Assembly (NCBI GenBank): GCA_003641345.1
Contig: QNAD01000107.1
Span: 1-7,015 of the forward strand
From: Candidatus Zixiibacteriota bacterium
Lineage (GTDB): Bacteria; Zixibacteria; MSB-5A5; GN15; FEB-12
Direction: 5' to 3'
Length of the DNA: 7,015 nt
Part shown: positions 5,133 through 7,015 of the stretch, one piece after another
Layout: every line of letters begins with the position of its first letter
Position numbering within the stretch: position 1 is the first letter of the stretch
The notes under the pieces: model-generated
Told to the model about the DNA's origin: nothing
What the model saw: only the letters and a program-made list of their open reading frames with translations
Database searches by the model: none
Program-made: the position numbers and the translations under genes

Positions 5133-6683
5133 TTATCTTGTAACAGAAACTATATCAGAACCAGTTTCTACTCCATGCCTATCAACTACAAATATCTGAT
5201 AATAGTTAATGCCGGTTAAAGGCACCGAGTTCATGGTTGTTGTGTTTATATTATTTATTATAGAAATTGACTCCGAAGCATCTAAGACACCGGCATCAGT
5301 TGTATCAGCCGCCCTTTTGATTTCATAATGATCAAAGTCAGATTCACTGGAAACAGTCCAGCTTAAATCTACCGTAGAATCAACAACAAATTGAATTGAA
5401 AGTTGTACTTTTTCCGGAGGAGTATTGTCAAAAGTTATAGCGGAAACTTCATTTGATGCATTTTTAAATCCGGCATTCGTTATTGTATAAAGAAGATAGT
5501 TATATGTTGAATTATAATCCAAGTCAGAATCAGTAAAAGTTGTGGTTCCCGATGAAGTAATAGTTGCAATCAGTTTAGATGATTCCGTTACAGGTGAATT
5601 AACATCTCTATAAATTTGATACGCATAATAATCAGAATTAGTTGACTGGGTCCAACTTAATGAAATCTCATAGGTGGATATCCCAAGAGCGGAAAGATTA
5701 ACAGGTTTGGGAATGCTGTAAATATCTATAGTTTTTTCACTTATTTTAGAAACAGAATTTCCTGCAACATCAACAAAAGTACCAATAACTTCCCCTTGAA
5801 TCAGACTAAAATCAGTTGGTACTTCAAAAAATCCAGAGTAGATTCCGTCATCAGCTATATTATCAAAATCTTCTCCATTATCAAATAAATCAATTGTTCC
5901 ACTACCTGTAAATACAACAGAAGCTAACCCGTCTGTTTCAGAAGTGTATAATTTCAGTATAACAGTATCTGCCGTAACTATTGTGTCCTGATTAGTGTAA
6001 ATTATAGAATCAATTTCAGATTCTGTATCAAAAATAATAGACGAAGAAATTATCTCCGATAGATTGCCGTCACTAAATTGAAGCCTTCCATATACTGTTT
6101 TTTCTCCATCATTATCAGAGAGAGTAAAACGAGGGTTTGCTGTAAATGTTAAATATTCAGCATCTGTAAATTGATTGTTTTCAGACAAAATATAATGAGA
6201 TGTACCCGGAGGTGAAGTAAACTGAATAGTTACATCTTGCGAATTTGTATATTCCGAATCACCATTAATTCTCATTCCAACTAAAGAGATTCGGGCATTA
6301 ATAAAACGGGACTGTTCTCCTACAATTCCATTATTTGAAACAGCAGAAACTGTAATTCGATAAGTTTGATTAATATCCAATTCTGTGAGAAGATAAGATT
6401 GAGAAGATGTAGAGTATGAGATTATCGGTTCAATTCCGGTTGTATCACCATTAGTATATTCTATGTCATAAACATTGATAATATAACTGCTAACCGTACT
6501 TGAACTACTCACCTCCCAATTTATAGTCGCCTGACCATTCCCAATAACAATATTTAGGTTGGAGGGGATAATTTGAAATTCAGTTAATGCTCTTGCCGGA
6601 TCTCTTGATTCAATATATCTGTCACAACCACAAATAAAGAACATCAACAATACTATTACTGAAATTTTCAATTTTGTATTCAT
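5133..6683 (-). CDS. Fibronectin type III-domain lipoprotein
   Basis: This 516-residue exported lipoprotein has a short basic N-terminus, a hydrophobic core, and a signal peptidase II lipobox ending in C20 ('FFICGC'), followed by D21. The rest is a chain of beta-sandwich domains: Fn3 at about 36-131 ('ATINWEVSSSSTVSSYIINV'), an Ig-like module at about 137-220 with 'GEKTVYGRLQFSDGNLSE', a module at about 224-322 with 'LFDNGEDFDNIADDGIYSG' that resembles acidic loops in surface-protein repeats, and two further Fn3 domains at about 326-417 and 422-516 ('LSWTQSTNSDYYAYQIYRD' and 'DLSWTVSSESDFDHYEIKR'). It is rich in S, T and D, as is common for exposed envelope proteins. Such domains usually bind proteins or carbohydrates or act as spacers; no enzymatic motif is seen. 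The gene lies 15 bases after the upstream partial gene and three bases before the membrane-protein gene, indicating an operon. Confidence 0.9.
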   Translation of the reverse strand: MNTKLKISVIVLLMFFICGCDRYIESRDPARALTEFQIIPSNLNIVIGNGQATINWEVSSSSTVSSYIINVYDIEYTNGDTTGIEPIISYSTSSQSYLLTELDINQTYRITVSAVSNNGIVGEQSRFINARISLVGMRINGDSEYTNSQDVTIQFTSPPGTSHYILSENNQFTDAEYLTFTANPRFTLSDNDGEKTVYGRLQFSDGNLSEIISSSIIFDTESEIDSIIYTNQDTIVTADTVILKLYTSETDGLASVVFTGSGTIDLFDNGEDFDNIADDGIYSGFFEVPTDFSLIQGEVIGTFVDVAGNSVSKISEKTIDIYSIPKPVNLSALGISTYEISLSWTQSTNSDYYAYQIYRDVNSPVTESSKLIATITSSGTTTFTDSDLDYNSTYNYLLYTITNAGFKNASNEVSAITFDNTPPEKVQLSIQFVVDSTVDLSWTVSSESDFDHYEIKRAADTTDAGVLDASESISIINNINTTTMNSVPLTGINYYQIFVVDRHGVETGSDIVSVTR

Positions 6684-6698
6684 AATAAATTTACTACT

Positions 6699-7015
6699 CT
6701 AAAATTTCTTTGAAAGAGTTAATTTCACCCCATCTTTATATGAACTCGGCATCAATGAAAATCCTTTTATAGCCACCGTCTGTTTTTCTATGGGAGAGAA
6801 AAATAATACATCTAAAATATTAAGACCATAGAGCCCAGCAACAACCCCAATAGAAACCCTCCGAATATTCTCTGAATCGTATGCATCATTTTGAGCTTCA
6901 TCCAACTTAGTTTTAACAATCCTCAAATCATTGATATCACCAAATACTTTTACAGAATCATACTCATTAAGTTTTTGCTGATAATAATCATACTTATCAT
7001 CAAAATCTTTATCAA
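6699..7015 (-). CDS. Probable envelope protein, C-terminal fragment (5' end outside window)
   Basis: The minus-strand frame is open to the right edge of the window, leaving 104 C-terminal residues ending at TAG 6701-6699. The visible part begins with a charged, probably helical stretch (K-D-F-D-D-K-Y-D-Y-Y-Q-Q-K-L-N-E-Y), continues through 'LDEAQNDAYDSENIRR', then one hydrophobic segment 'VAGLYGLNILDVLFF', and ends in short beta-like strands ('GVKLTLSKKF'). From memory, this layout resembles the C-termini of Bacteroidota/Chlorobi-group proteins of the DUF5683 type, which have a helical pair followed by beta strands near the membrane; the assignment is tentative. It sits 15 bases upstream of the Fn3 lipoprotein gene on the same strand and is probably the preceding gene of that operon. 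The TTG at 6926 is internal, not the start. Confidence 0.75.
   Translation of the reverse strand, partial: DKDFDDKYDYYQQKLNEYDSVKVFGDINDLRIVKTKLDEAQNDAYDSENIRRVSIGVVAGLYGLNILDVLFFSPIEKQTVAIKGFSLMPSSYKDGVKLTLSKKF

Overview
This is an AT-rich bacterial window (roughly one third G+C by eye) with two converging gene blocks. Several features suggest an FCB-type bacterium (Bacteroidota/Ignavibacteria/Cloacimonadota or a related candidate phylum): very AT-rich intergenic DNA, weak or absent Shine-Dalgarno sequences before most genes, a large fibronectin-III lipoprotein, and a partial envelope protein with a C-terminal 'GLYGLNILDVLFF' membrane segment. That placement is inference, because no rRNA or taxonomic marker is present.

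Left block, plus strand: the C-terminal end of a DnaJ/CbpA-type co-chaperone (1-253), followed four bases later by an uncharacterised 229-aa protein with an R-N-x3-H motif typical of HEPN RNases (258-947). The second gene is visibly more AT-rich than the dnaJ end and looks like an insertion into a housekeeping locus.

Middle: a 479-bp gene-free stretch (948-1426) lies between the converging 3' ends. It holds a pair of perfect 24-bp inverted REP elements, each with GTAG at the foot of an 8-bp hairpin (a REPIN-like arrangement), a second unrelated REP-like palindrome, and a 7-codon stub that may or may not be a trace of sbcC.

Right block, minus strand, in transcription order: the C-terminus of a probable envelope protein (7015-6699), a 516-aa Fn3-rich lipoprotein (6683-5133), a roughly six-helix membrane protein (5129-4296), an NtrC-class sigma-54-dependent response regulator (4108-2681), and an SbcD/Mre11-family nuclease (2542-1427) with no SbcC beside it. 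The first three are packed like an operon. The regulator sits 187 bases downstream and has its own possible promoter and a leader hairpin that would cover its Shine-Dalgarno sequence.

No complete new defence or mobile system could be demonstrated. The points most worth following are the HEPN-like gene, the REPIN-like repeat, the masked ribosome binding site of the regulator, and the orphan sbcD.
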